A stretch of DNA of 64,000 bases, from contig NZ_CP031455.1 in assembly GCF_003391135.1 (NCBI RefSeq), positions 8,025,501 to 8,089,500 of the forward strand, in the 5' to 3' direction. A program made the translations under genes and the position numbers. The notes under the pieces are model-generated. The model was not told the DNA's origin, made no database searches, and was given only the letters and a program-made list of their open reading frames with translations. How positions within the stretch are numbered: the stretch's first letter is position 1; each line of letters begins with the position of its first letter. Source of the DNA: Streptoverticillium olivoreticuli subsp. olivoreticuli (GTDB lineage Bacteria > Actinomycetota > Actinomycetes > Streptomycetales > Streptomycetaceae). This document shows, piece after piece, positions 1-8,155 of the stretch.

Positions 1-192
1 GGCCCGGGGCCGGAACAGCTCCTGGAGGTTGCGGCCGCGCAGTCTGCCGGGCGCGGTTCCCCACTCGGCGGCCATGGCCGGGTTGGCGACCGTGACCTCG
101 CCGTCCGCCCGGCAGACCGCGATCGGCGTCGGGATCCGGTCGAGCAGCAGCAGAAAGTGGTTGCGCCAGCTGGTGTATTCCTCGCCGCCCAT
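1..192 (-). CDS. PAS-domain protein, N-terminal fragment cut by window edge
   Basis: An open frame of 64 codons runs off the left edge of the window. It starts at an ATG and reads MGGEEYTSWRNHFLLLLDRI, followed by PTPIAVCRADGEVTVANPAM and a GRNLQELF motif. This is the usual start of a PAS sensor domain (a hydrophobic helix, then the xxVxxANPAxxxxxG strand-turn pattern). In actinomycetes such proteins often carry a C-terminal LuxR-type HTH or a kinase or phosphatase domain, but that part is outside the window. The product and full length therefore cannot be given. It is divergent from the phospholipase-like gene. Confidence 0.6.
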   Translation of the reverse strand, partial: MGGEEYTSWRNHFLLLLDRIPTPIAVCRADGEVTVANPAMAAEWGTAPGRLRGRNLQELFRPRA

Positions 193-462
193 GTCCGCAC
201 CGGCCCCTCGCTCGTTCCACGCCCGTCCAAGGGCCCGTCCAGTGCTTGCCCGGCGGGGCCCGCGCAGGAGCGTCGAGCCTCCCACGACTGCAGGATCGTG
301 CAGTTCTGTATACGACTGGGTGAGCCCATTTGCGTGCTGCGCACGAGGCGCCCGGGACGGGTGTCCACCCCGTCACCCACCCCGGCCGCCCCGGTCCCCG
401 CACGCCGTCCCGTAGCCTGCTGCTCGCGCGCGGCGCGCGAGAACGACGAAAGCGGTGGGGAC

Positions 463-1509
463 ATGCGAACGGGCATACGTGCGGCAATGATTGCGGTCAC
501 GGCGGCGGTGGCGGCGGCCGTCACGGCCGCACCGGCCGGGGCGGGCACCGGCCCCGAGGGACAGCGGGCCTACTCCGCCACGACCTCGGTCGGCGTGCAC
601 AACGCCTATGACACGGCGAAGTACCCCTACTTCGCCGACGCCCTCGACTCGGGCGCCTCCCTCCTCGAACTCGACGTCTGGACCAACGGCCTCGGCGGCC
701 GCGACTTCCGCGTCTCGCACGCCAACCCGCTGGCCAACAACAACAATTGCGAGGGTGCCACCTCGCCCGGCCGGCTGCGCACCAAGGCCCGCAACCAGCC
801 CCTCTCCGGCTGCCTCGCCGACATCAGGGCCTGGCACGACGCGCACCCCGGCCACCGGCCGGTCCTGCTCAAGGTGGAGATGAAGGACGGCTTCAACGCC
901 GACAGCGGGCGCGGCCCCGCCGAGCTGGACACCCTGCTGGGCGCGAAGCTCGGCGACGCCCTCTACCGCCCCGCCGACCTGGCCGGGAGCCACGCCACGC
1001 TCGACGAGGCGGTACGAGCCGACGGCTGGCCGGACCGGTCCGCGCTCGCGGGCAAGTTCGTCGTGGAGCTGATCCCCGGCACCGTGGAGGAGAAGAACCC
1101 CGCCGACAGGCTCTGGACCGACCGGGAGTACGCGACGCACCTGCGGGACCTCGCGGCCGCGGGCCGGCTCCGGCAGGCGGGCGCCTTCCCGGCCGTGCAC
1201 GGCGCCGCCGCCGGTGACCCGCGCGCCCGGTACGCCGACCCCACGATCCGCCCGTGGTTCGTCCTCTTCGACGGGGACGCGGCCACCTACACCGGAGGGG
1301 GCATCGACACGGCCTGGTACGACAGCCGGCACTACCTCCTCGTCATGACCGACGCGCACAAGGTGCCGCCCGCCATCGACCTCACCCGCCCCACGGAGCC
1401 CCAGGCCCGGGCCCGGGTCGCCCTCCTCGCGAAGGCACACGCCAGCTTCGCCACGGCCGACTGGTATCCGCTGCCGCAGGTGCTGTCGTCGGTGGTGCCG
1501 CGCGGCTAG
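463..1509 (+). CDS. Secreted PI-PLC-like (Ca2+-dependent phosphoinositide phospholipase C family) protein
   Basis: A 348-residue protein with a Sec signal peptide (MRTGIRAAM, then an Ala/Val-rich core ending near APAGAG, residues 1-28). The mature part has the X-domain landmarks of the PI-PLC superfamily: an early SVGVHNAYD motif with its catalytic-type histidine, ELDVWTN with acidic metal ligands, and VSHANP carrying a second histidine. Lys-rich LLKVEMKD follows. The family cleaves phosphoinositides or related phosphodiesters outside the cell; the substrate here is not known. The frame is open far upstream, but the signal peptide and a GGTGGGG stretch just before the ATG favour this start. 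The gene appears monocistronic. Confidence 0.75.
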   Translation: MRTGIRAAMIAVTAAVAAAVTAAPAGAGTGPEGQRAYSATTSVGVHNAYDTAKYPYFADALDSGASLLELDVWTNGLGGRDFRVSHANPLANNNNCEGATSPGRLRTKARNQPLSGCLADIRAWHDAHPGHRPVLLKVEMKDGFNADSGRGPAELDTLLGAKLGDALYRPADLAGSHATLDEAVRADGWPDRSALAGKFVVELIPGTVEEKNPADRLWTDREYATHLRDLAAAGRLRQAGAFPAVHGAAAGDPRARYADPTIRPWFVLFDGDAATYTGGGIDTAWYDSRHYLLVMTDAHKVPPAIDLTRPTEPQARARVALLAKAHASFATADWYPLPQVLSSVVPRG

Positions 1510-1603
1510 CGCGCCTTCCAACGGCGGCGCTCGCCTCGCGGCGCGGCGCGCGGTGCGCCACCGTGGTGGGTGTCCGGACCGTTCACCGCCTGGAGCCCGC
1601 GCC

Positions 1604-1819
1604 ATGACCCACCACACGTATCGCGTGACCGAGATCGTCGGCTCTTCGCCGGACGGGATTGACGCCGCCGTGCGCAGCGGTCTCGCGCGGGCGTCCCAGA
1701 CGCTGCGCAACCTCGACTGGTTCGAGGTCACACAGATCAGGGGGCATCTGACGGAGGGCGGGGTCGGCCACTACCAGGTGGGCCTGAAGGTGGGGTTCCG
1801 GCTGGACGACGAGGACTAG
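1604..1819 (+). CDS. Dodecin family flavin-binding protein
   Basis: A 71-residue protein of typical dodecin length. It begins MTHHTYRVTEIVGSSPDG and contains the ARASQTLRNLDWFEV segment, including the Trp that stacks against the flavin isoalloxazine ring, then QIRGHL and a C-terminal YQVGLKVGFRLDD strand. Dodecins form hollow dodecamers that store or buffer riboflavin, FMN or FAD, and in some bacteria CoA. A GGAG Shine-Dalgarno lies about nine bases before the ATG. A perfect hairpin overlaps the stop codon and probably ends the transcript. Confidence 0.88.
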   Translation: MTHHTYRVTEIVGSSPDGIDAAVRSGLARASQTLRNLDWFEVTQIRGHLTEGGVGHYQVGLKVGFRLDDED

Positions 1820-1841
1820 GGCCGGGGCTTCCCCCGGCCCT
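1818..1841. terminator. Bidirectional terminator-like hairpin
   Basis: A perfect 10-bp GC-rich inverted repeat (1818-1827 with 1832-1841) with a four-base CTTC loop. It starts within the stop codon of the dodecin gene and lies 26 bp beyond the stop of the convergent universal stress protein gene. It has no T-tract, as is usual in Streptomyces. Confidence 0.6.
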
Positions 1842-1866
1842 CGCTCCTTCCCGGCCGACGCGGTCG

Positions 1867-2340
1867 CTACGGGACCACCGTCACCGGCCAGCGGCCCGCC
1901 TTCACCAGACGGACCGCCACCGAACCGATGATCCGGTGGCCCGCCTGCTCGGAGGCGCCCACGACCACCGCGTCCGCCGTGAGCTCCTCCGCCGCCTTCA
2001 CCAGCCCCGAGTAGGGGTCGCCGCGGAACGTGTGGAACTCCCACCGCACCTCGTGGATCCCCCGCAGCCGGTCCGTAGCCGCGCGGATCTCGGCGAGCAG
2101 CTCCTCGGCCACCTCCTCCGTCATCTCCGCCACGGGAGCCCCGAGCACCGCGCTGCCGGCCAGCATCGGCTGGACGTAGACGACCGCCAGCAGGGCGTTC
2201 TGCCGACGGGCCAGCCCCGCCGCGTAGGCGGCGGCGCGCCACGACGTGTCGGAGCCGTCGACACCGACGACGATCACTTTCGGGCCGTCCGTGCCGCGTT
2301 CGAAACCGGCGGGGATCTTCTCGCTCTGCTCCTCGTTCAC
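1867..2340 (-). CDS. Universal stress protein (UspA family)
   Basis: A 157-residue single USP domain: VIVVGVDGSDTSWRAAAYAAGLARR at residues 22-46, then ATDRLRG..VRWEFHTFRGDPYSGLVKAAEELTADAVVVGASEQ and a C-terminal GSVAVRLVKAGRWPVTVVP. The ATP-binding GxxGx9G(S/T) signature looks degenerate: GASEQ replaces the usual Gly-rich loop, although GS is kept, so nucleotide binding is uncertain. The GTG start overlaps the egtD stop codon (GTGA), so the gene appears translationally coupled as the last cistron of the ergothioneine operon. That placement suggests a role in oxidative or redox stress, which is inference. Confidence 0.85.
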   Translation of the reverse strand: MNEEQSEKIPAGFERGTDGPKVIVVGVDGSDTSWRAAAYAAGLARRQNALLAVVYVQPMLAGSAVLGAPVAEMTEEVAEELLAEIRAATDRLRGIHEVRWEFHTFRGDPYSGLVKAAEELTADAVVVGASEQAGHRIIGSVAVRLVKAGRWPVTVVP

Positions 2341-3311
2341 ACCGCGAGGCTAACCGGCACGGACAGCGACAGCGCGAAGCGGCCCTGCTCGTCCGTCCAC
2401 CACCGGCTGAGCTCCAGCCCGGCGGCCGCCAGTTCCTCGCGCACCCCGGCCCGGCGGAACTTCGCCGAGACCTCCGTCCGCAGCTCCTCGCCCGCCTCGA
2501 AGTGGACCGCGAGGTCGAGCGCGGGGATCTTCACCACGACGGCGGTACGGGCCCGCAGCCGCATCTCGATCCACTCCCGCCGGTCGTCCCAGAGGGCGAC
2601 GTGGTCGAAGTCCGCGGGGTCGAAGTCGGCGCCGAGCTCGCGGTTGATGACGGCGAGGACGTTCTTGTCGAACTCCGCGGTCACCCCCGCGGCGTCGTCG
2701 TAGGCCGCGACCAGCGTCCGCTCGTCCTTGACCAGGTCCGTGCCCAGCAGGAACGCGTCGCCGCGCGCGAGCCCGGAGCGCACGGCGCCGAAGAAGACCG
2801 CCCGCTCCGCCGGCTGGAGGTTGCCGATCGTGCCGCCGAGGAAGGCGAGGAGCCGCGGACCGGGCGTGTCCGGCAGCGCGAGACCGTACTGGAAGTCGGC
2901 GACCAGAGCGTGCACGGTCAGCCCGGGGTGCTCGGCGAGCAGCGTCCGCGCCGCGCCCGCGAGGGCGCTCTCGCTGACGTCGACGGGCACGTAGTGGTCG
3001 ATGGAGGGCAGCGCCGACAGGAGGTGGCGGGTCTTGTCGGAGGAGCCGGAGCCCAGCTCCACCAGCGTCCGGGGCCGCACGACCTCGGCGATGCCGGCGG
3101 CCCGGGCGAGGAGGATCTCCCGCTCGGCGCGCGTCGGGTAGTACTCGGGCAGCAGGGTGATCGCGTCGAAGAGCTCGCTGCCGCGGGCGTCGTAGAACCA
3201 CTTCGGGGGGAGCACCTTGGGGGTACGGGTCAGCCCCGTGGCCACGTCCGCGCGCAGGGCGGCGGCGGTCGCGTCGGGGGGAAGGGTGCGGGTCAGGGCG
3301 AACGGACTCAC
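2337..3311 (-). CDS. egtD: L-histidine N-alpha-methyltransferase EgtD
   Basis: A 324-residue SAM-dependent methyltransferase that trimethylates histidine to hercynine, the first committed intermediate of ergothioneine. Visible features are LPPKWFYDARGSELFDAIT near residue 40, the SAM motif VELGSGSSDKTRHLL near residue 85, LLAFLGGTIGNL, and the EFDKNVLAVINRELGADFDP segment typical of EgtD. The length matches the family (about 320). The GTG start overlaps the egtC stop (GTGA). It is the last biosynthetic gene of the egtABCD run, and its stop overlaps the start of the USP gene. Confidence 0.95.
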   Translation of the reverse strand: MSPFALTRTLPPDATAAALRADVATGLTRTPKVLPPKWFYDARGSELFDAITLLPEYYPTRAEREILLARAAGIAEVVRPRTLVELGSGSSDKTRHLLSALPSIDHYVPVDVSESALAGAARTLLAEHPGLTVHALVADFQYGLALPDTPGPRLLAFLGGTIGNLQPAERAVFFGAVRSGLARGDAFLLGTDLVKDERTLVAAYDDAAGVTAEFDKNVLAVINRELGADFDPADFDHVALWDDRREWIEMRLRARTAVVVKIPALDLAVHFEAGEELRTEVSAKFRRAGVREELAAAGLELSRWWTDEQGRFALSLSVPVSLAV

Positions 3312-4090
3312 AGAACGGGCTCCTTGGGCGCGGAGAGCGGGGCGAGCGGGGAGAGGGGCGACAGCGCGACGCCGGTGCGGGTGGCGGTGAGCAGGGTGCG
3401 GTCGGGGGCCTCGGTCCAGCCGGGGTCGTCGTCGTAGGGCTCGGAGGCGACGACGGTCCGCCCGGCGGGGCCGCGGAGATACCAGAGGGAGTCGCCCCAC
3501 GCGGTCGCGGCGATGGACGCCCCGTCGGTGAGGAGCAGGTTCAGCCGGGAGCCGGGGGCGGCCCCGGCGAGGGCGGCGACCGCGCCCGCGAGGGCGGGCC
3601 CCGGGGCCTCGCCGCCGCGCAGCCGGTGTTCGACCAGCGCCCAGACGAACGCCGAGTCGCACCGCGCCGCCAGCCGCAGCAGCGCCCCCGGCGGCAGCAG
3701 GGCGGCGAGCGGGGCGACGGAGTCCGGCCAGCCGGCCAGCGCCCCGTTGTGGCTGAACAGCCAGGGCCCGGCGGAGAACGGCGCCGCGGCCGCCTCCCCG
3801 TCGGCGTCCGCCTCGGTGGCGTCCCGCACCGACGCGAGCAGCGCGCCGGTGCGCACCACCCGGGCGAGGTCGGCGAAGGTCTGGTCGCCCCACACCGGCC
3901 CCGCCCGCCGGTAGCGCGCGGGCACGGGGTCGCCCGGCGCGTACCAGCCGATGCCGAAGCCGTCCGCGTTGACCGTGCCGTGCCGCTGCCTGCGGGGCGC
4001 CCACGACTGGCGGACGAGCGAGTGCGGCGGCTCCACCACGGTCGCGCCGATGGGTGACTCCGGTCCCAGGACCGCCAGATGACGGCACAT
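3308..4090 (-). CDS. egtC: Gamma-glutamyl hercynylcysteine S-oxide hydrolase EgtC
   Basis: A 260-residue class II glutamine amidotransferase-like Ntn hydrolase. The sequence starts MCRHLAVLGPE, placing the catalytic Cys at residue 2. The body shows QSWAPRRQRHGTVNADGFGIGWY and LFSHNGALAGWPDSV, the usual GATase-II glutamine/glutamate-binding motifs. EgtC removes the gamma-glutamyl group from gamma-glutamyl hercynylcysteine sulfoxide. The ATG overlaps the egtB stop (ATGA) and the stop overlaps egtD, giving an unbroken translationally coupled operon. Confidence 0.93.
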   Translation of the reverse strand: MCRHLAVLGPESPIGATVVEPPHSLVRQSWAPRRQRHGTVNADGFGIGWYAPGDPVPARYRRAGPVWGDQTFADLARVVRTGALLASVRDATEADADGEAAAAPFSAGPWLFSHNGALAGWPDSVAPLAALLPPGALLRLAARCDSAFVWALVEHRLRGGEAPGPALAGAVAALAGAAPGSRLNLLLTDGASIAATAWGDSLWYLRGPAGRTVVASEPYDDDPGWTEAPDRTLLTATRTGVALSPLSPLAPLSAPKEPVL

Positions 4091-5415
4091 CAGGACGGCT
4101 CCGCGTCACGGGCCGTACGGAACCCGGCGAAGATCTGCCGGCGCACCGGCAGGTCCCAGTTCCGGAACGTGCCCCGGCAGGCCACCGGGTCGACGGCGAA
4201 GGACCCGCCGCGCAGCACCTTGTGGGCGCTGCCGAAGAACACCTCGGAGTACTCGCGGTAGGGAAAGGCCCGGAAGCCCGGATACGGCAGGAAGTCGCTC
4301 GCCGTCCACTCCCACACGTCGCCGATCAGCTGCCGCACGCCCAGCGGCGAGTCACCCGCCGCGTAGGCGCCGACCGGCGCCGGGCGCAGATGGCGCTGGC
4401 CCAGGTTGGCGTGGTCCGCGGTGGGGTCCGCGTCGCCCCAGGGGTAGCGGCGCGAGCGGCCCGAGACCGGGTCGTGGCGGGCGGCCTTCTCCCACTCGGC
4501 CTCCGTGGGCAGCCGCCGCCCCGCCCAGGCGGCGTAGGCCGCCGCCTCGTACCAACTGACGTGCAGCACCGGCTCGTCGGGCGGCACCGGCTCCACCACC
4601 CCGAACCGCCGCCGCACCCAGGCCGTGCCCTCGCGCCGCCAGAACAGCGGCGCGCCCAGCCCGTGGGTGCGCACCTGCTCCCAGCCCTCGGGCGGCCACC
4701 AGCGCGGGTCCGTATAGCCGCCGTCCTCGATGAACCGCAGATACGCGCCGTTGCTCACCGGCAGGGCGTCGAGGAAGAACGACGGCACGGAGCGGGCGTG
4801 GGCGGGCCGCTCGTTGTCCAGGGCCCAGGGCTCGGTGGAGGTGCCCATCGTGAACGGGCCGCCCTCCACCAGGACTTCCCCCGGCAGCAGGCCCGCGTCG
4901 GGTGCTGCGGGCGGCGGCCCGGGCGCGGTGAGGGCGGCCGGGCCCCGGCGCAGCTGATGGGTGATCAGCATGGTCTCGTCGTGCTGCTGCTCGTGCTGGG
5001 CGATCATGCCGAAGGCGAAGCCCGCCTCCACCAGCGGGGCGCCGCGCAGCGGGGTGGTCTCCAGCAGGTCCAGGACCCGGCCGCGTACGTCCGCGACGTA
5101 GCCCCGCGCCTCCGCGGGCGGCAGCAGCGGCAGCGACGGGCGCCGGTCGCGCGGGTGCTCGAAGGCGTCGTACACCGAGTCGATCTCCGGGCGCAGCGCC
5201 GCCCGCCCGCCCACGGCGCGCAGCAGCCACTGCTCCTCCTGGTTGCCGATGTGCGCGAGGTCCCAGACCAGCGGCGACATCAACGGGGAGTGCTGGGCGA
5301 GGAGTTCGCGCTCGTCCACGCAGCCGGTGAGGTGGCGGGTGCGCTCGCGCGCCGTGACGAGGGCGGCCACGGCGCGCCGCCGGAGCGGTTCGGGGTCCGG
5401 CGCGGTGGTGGTCAT
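4090..5415 (-). CDS. egtB: Hercynine oxygenase EgtB (iron(II)-dependent sulfoxide synthase)
   Basis: A 441-residue enzyme that joins hercynine to gamma-glutamylcysteine with O2 to make the sulfoxide intermediate. The N-terminal DinB-like half has DLAHIGNQEEQWLLR and the iron-ligand motif in IAQHEQQHDETML (HxxxHxE). The C-terminal formylglycine-generating-enzyme-like half has VSWYEAAAYAAWAGRRLPTEAEWEKAAR and the closing LRGGSFAVDP..RGTFRNWDLP..QIFAGFR. The ATG at 5415 overlaps the egtA stop (ATGA); an upstream extension of the frame lies inside egtA and is not expected to be used. The length fits EgtB. Confidence 0.95.
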   Translation of the reverse strand: MTTTAPDPEPLRRRAVAALVTARERTRHLTGCVDERELLAQHSPLMSPLVWDLAHIGNQEEQWLLRAVGGRAALRPEIDSVYDAFEHPRDRRPSLPLLPPAEARGYVADVRGRVLDLLETTPLRGAPLVEAGFAFGMIAQHEQQHDETMLITHQLRRGPAALTAPGPPPAAPDAGLLPGEVLVEGGPFTMGTSTEPWALDNERPAHARSVPSFFLDALPVSNGAYLRFIEDGGYTDPRWWPPEGWEQVRTHGLGAPLFWRREGTAWVRRRFGVVEPVPPDEPVLHVSWYEAAAYAAWAGRRLPTEAEWEKAARHDPVSGRSRRYPWGDADPTADHANLGQRHLRPAPVGAYAAGDSPLGVRQLIGDVWEWTASDFLPYPGFRAFPYREYSEVFFGSAHKVLRGGSFAVDPVACRGTFRNWDLPVRRQIFAGFRTARDAEPS

Positions 5416-6695
5416 GTGCGGCTCTCCTTGCCGATGACGTGGTCGAGGACGTCGTCGGCGGGACATCGCCGCCGGTCGACATAGCGCGCGGTGAAGGAGT
5501 CGACGGCCGCCAGGACGGGCGGCGGCGCGCCCAGCCGGGGCAGCGCCTCGCGGGCGGCGGCGAAGCAGGTGACGGCCGCCGCGTGCAGCTCGGGGTCGGC
5601 GAGGCCGCGGCGCGCCGCGTTGCGCCACAGCGCGTTCCGCGGCGCGGGCTCCGGGCCCGCGGTGTCCGCGAGGGCCTTCACCGCGCGATAGGCGGTCTCG
5701 GCGGCCACCGGGTCGTCGAAGAGGGCGGCGGTCACGGCGAGCGGCACCACCCAGCCGTCCTCGCCGGGCTGGGCGTCGATCATGCGCAGCTCCAGGTGGC
5801 CCCGGGGCCGGACCGGCGGGAACAGCGTCGTCAGGTGGTAGGCGACATCGTCGGCGGTGGCCGGCCGCGGCCGCCCCGAGCGGACCCAGCCCCGCAGGTC
5901 GAGGCCCGCGGGTGACCGCCACGAGGCGCTGTCCCCCGACCGTACGCACATCACCGGGGCGTCCAGCGCGTACTCCGCCCAGGCCGCGCGCGGGTCCAGC
6001 CTCTCATCCGGGGCCAGGGTGCGCCCCGGGTCCATCCGCGTGTACGTGGCCTGCCGGCTGGAGCGCCACCCGGTCGGGCGGCCCAGGTGCAGCGGGGAGT
6101 TGGCGAACGCGGCCACCAGCACCGCGCCCAGCAGGTGCGCGAGCCGCCAGCGCCGCCCGAACCCCAGCGGGCCGGGCTCCTCGAAGCCGGCGTCGACGCA
6201 CACCTGCACGGACGCCGTACGGCACATCACGGTGCGCCCGGCGCCGTTCAGCCGGTCGTAGTGGGCCTCCATCGCGTCGTACCGGGGCGTGTCGAGGACG
6301 CGGCGGGGCAGGTGCCAGGGGTCCTGGCCGTAACCGGCGAGGACGAGGCCGAGGTCGCGCAGTGCGGGCCTGGCGAGGGCGAGATCGGCGGACACCTCCG
6401 TCACACAGGAGGCGAGGGAGTCCGCGGGCCGGGAGCTGAACTCCACCTGGCCGCCGGGTTCGACCGTGAGCAGGGACCGCAGCGGCAGGGTCCGCAGCCG
6501 GTCGACGGCGGCTGCCAACAGGGGCGGGGCGACGGGACGGGCGGGATCGCGAAGATCGTGGACGAGCCATTCCAGTTCGACGCCGAGGCGCCGCGGTGGC
6601 CCGGTCTTGAAACAGATGCCCCGTACGAGGGCGTCCACTTCCGCTTCGCCGACGACGCGGGCTGGGCCCGCCCCGTCGGACTCGGTGTCGGTCAC
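5412..6695 (-). CDS. egtA: Glutamate-cysteine ligase EgtA
   Basis: A 427-residue GCS2-type ligase that supplies gamma-glutamylcysteine for ergothioneine. Visible motifs are FKTGPPRRLGVELEWLVHD near the N-terminus (the ATP/Mg GxELEW motif), TVEPGGQVEFSSRP, MCRTASVQVCVD, FANSPLHLGRPTGWRSSRQATYTRMDPGRT and RGHLELRMIDAQPGE. The GTG start is chosen because GGAGGT lies about eight bases upstream; an ATG 63 bp further up has no such site. It is the first gene of egtABCD. The promoter should lie in the 158-bp gap shared with the divergent P450. No egtE (C-S lyase) was found here. Confidence 0.93.
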   Translation of the reverse strand: MTDTESDGAGPARVVGEAEVDALVRGICFKTGPPRRLGVELEWLVHDLRDPARPVAPPLLAAAVDRLRTLPLRSLLTVEPGGQVEFSSRPADSLASCVTEVSADLALARPALRDLGLVLAGYGQDPWHLPRRVLDTPRYDAMEAHYDRLNGAGRTVMCRTASVQVCVDAGFEEPGPLGFGRRWRLAHLLGAVLVAAFANSPLHLGRPTGWRSSRQATYTRMDPGRTLAPDERLDPRAAWAEYALDAPVMCVRSGDSASWRSPAGLDLRGWVRSGRPRPATADDVAYHLTTLFPPVRPRGHLELRMIDAQPGEDGWVVPLAVTAALFDDPVAAETAYRAVKALADTAGPEPAPRNALWRNAARRGLADPELHAAAVTCFAAAREALPRLGAPPPVLAAVDSFTARYVDRRRCPADDVLDHVIGKESRT

Positions 6696-6816
6696 GGTCC
6701 GTACCTCCGTCCGTTGCCCGCTTGCTGCTGCTCTGGTTCCCCGTCCGCGTGCGGTCAACCGCCGCTCCCGCCTCTCACCATGGACGCAGGGGTCCCTCCG
6801 TCATTGTGGCGAGCCC

Positions 6817-6847
6817 TTGACGAGCCCGCCAGAGGAGGGCGTACGGT
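6817..6847 (+). promoter_or_regulatory. Candidate promoter of the P450 gene
   Basis: TTGACG at 6817-6822 and TACGGT at 6842-6847 are separated by 19 bp. The -10 box ends six bases before the GTG start, which would give a leaderless or nearly leaderless message. An AGGAGGG run at about 6833 is too far from the GTG for a good ribosome binding site. The call is by eye. Confidence 0.35.
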
Positions 6848-6853
6848 CCCGAC

Positions 6854-8155
6854 GTGACCGCACCCACGGCGACCTCCGACGTCTTCCTCCCCGCCACCTA
6901 CGCCCGCGGAGTGCCCTACGACCGCTTCCGGGAGTTACGGGCGAGCAGCCCCGTGTGCCGGGTCGACGAGCCGGCCGTCGGCCCCTGGCCGGCGGGCCCC
7001 GGTTACTGGGCGGTCTTCCGGCACGCCGACGTCAAGCGGGTGCTGCGCACCCCCGAGGTCTACTCCTCGTACCTGGGCGCGACCCAGTTGCGCGACCCGG
7101 ACACCGCGGAGGACCTCGCGTTCGTCCGGGCCATGATGCTCAACCAGGACCCGCCCGGCCATGCCCGGCTGCGGCGCATCGTCTCCGCCGCGTTCACCGC
7201 GCGGGCCGTCCGCGAGCTGGAGTCCGTCATCGGGACCCGCGCCCGGGCCCTGGTGGACGGCGTCGCCGGCCGGGGCGAGGCGGACTTCGTGGAGCTCACC
7301 GCGGATCTGCCCGTGCGGATGCTCGCCCACCTCATGGGGGTGCCGGACGAGGACCGGCAGCTGCTGTTCGACTGGTCGAACCGGGTCATCGGCTACCAGG
7401 ACGCCGACCACGCGCACTCCAGCACCGCCGACCCCGCGACGCTCACCCCGATGGGCCGCGCGGCCCTCGCCCACCGCCCGCCCACGCTCGTGCGGCCCGA
7501 CGGCAGCATGATCAGCCCGCGGTCACGCGAGGGGCTCGCCGACATGTTCGCCTACGCCCACGCGCTGGCCGACGAGGTCCGCCCCGGCAGCGTGCTGGCC
7601 CGCATGTGCGAAGGCGGCCTGACCCGCGACGAGTTCGAGACGATGTTCTTCCTCTTCGTGGTGGCCGGGAACGAGACGCTGCGCAACGCGATCCCCGGCG
7701 GGCTGCTCACCCTCCTCGACCACCCCGAGCAGTACGAACTCTTCCGGAGCGACCCCGCGACGACGGACTCGGCGGTGGAGGAGGTGCTCCGCTACTGGCC
7801 GCCCGTCATGGACTTCCGGCGCACCGCCACCCGTGACACCGAACTGGGCGGGGTGCCCATCCGGCGCGGCGACAAGGTCGTCGTCTACCACGCCTCGGCC
7901 AACCGCGACGAGAGCGTCTTCCCCGACCCGGACCGCTTCGACATCACCCGCACCCCCAACGACCACGTCAGCTTCGGCTACGGCCCGCACTTCTGCCTGG
8001 GCGCCCACCTCGCGCGCACCCAGCTGCGGGCCATGCTGCGGGCGGCCGTCGACCGGCTGCCCGGCCTGGAACGGGCGGGCGAGGCGGTGCGGCTCACGTC
8101 CAACCTGCAGAACGGGCTCAAGCGGCTGCCCGTCAGATGGCGAACATGTCGGTGA
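6854..8155 (+). CDS. Cytochrome P450 (CYP125/CYP142-like by eye)
   Basis: A 433-residue soluble bacterial P450. Motifs are the I-helix AGNET (FLFVVAGNETLRNAI), the K-helix ExxR in EEVLRYWPPV, and the haem loop FGYGPHFCLGAHLAR with its Cys ligand. Several stretches (MLNQDPPGHARLRRIVSAAF, VVYHASANRDESVF, and the NGLKRLPVRW tail) resemble the actinobacterial CYP125/CYP142 group, which oxidises the sterol side chain. That is interesting because a steroid-ring degradation cluster lies about 15 kb downstream. A redox partner is not encoded nearby. The start is a GTG with a probable leaderless promoter. The 3' end overlaps the convergent DUF4239 gene by 23 bp. P450 identity is certain; the subfamily is a guess. 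Confidence 0.88.
   Translation: MTAPTATSDVFLPATYARGVPYDRFRELRASSPVCRVDEPAVGPWPAGPGYWAVFRHADVKRVLRTPEVYSSYLGATQLRDPDTAEDLAFVRAMMLNQDPPGHARLRRIVSAAFTARAVRELESVIGTRARALVDGVAGRGEADFVELTADLPVRMLAHLMGVPDEDRQLLFDWSNRVIGYQDADHAHSSTADPATLTPMGRAALAHRPPTLVRPDGSMISPRSREGLADMFAYAHALADEVRPGSVLARMCEGGLTRDEFETMFFLFVVAGNETLRNAIPGGLLTLLDHPEQYELFRSDPATTDSAVEEVLRYWPPVMDFRRTATRDTELGGVPIRRGDKVVVYHASANRDESVFPDPDRFDITRTPNDHVSFGYGPHFCLGAHLARTQLRAMLRAAVDRLPGLERAGEAVRLTSNLQNGLKRLPVRWRTCR

Noticed and set aside
5416..5949. Upstream extension of EgtB to 619 residues
   Set aside because: The added part lies wholly inside egtA in another frame. The ATG at 5415 gives the family length and a normal 4-bp overlap.
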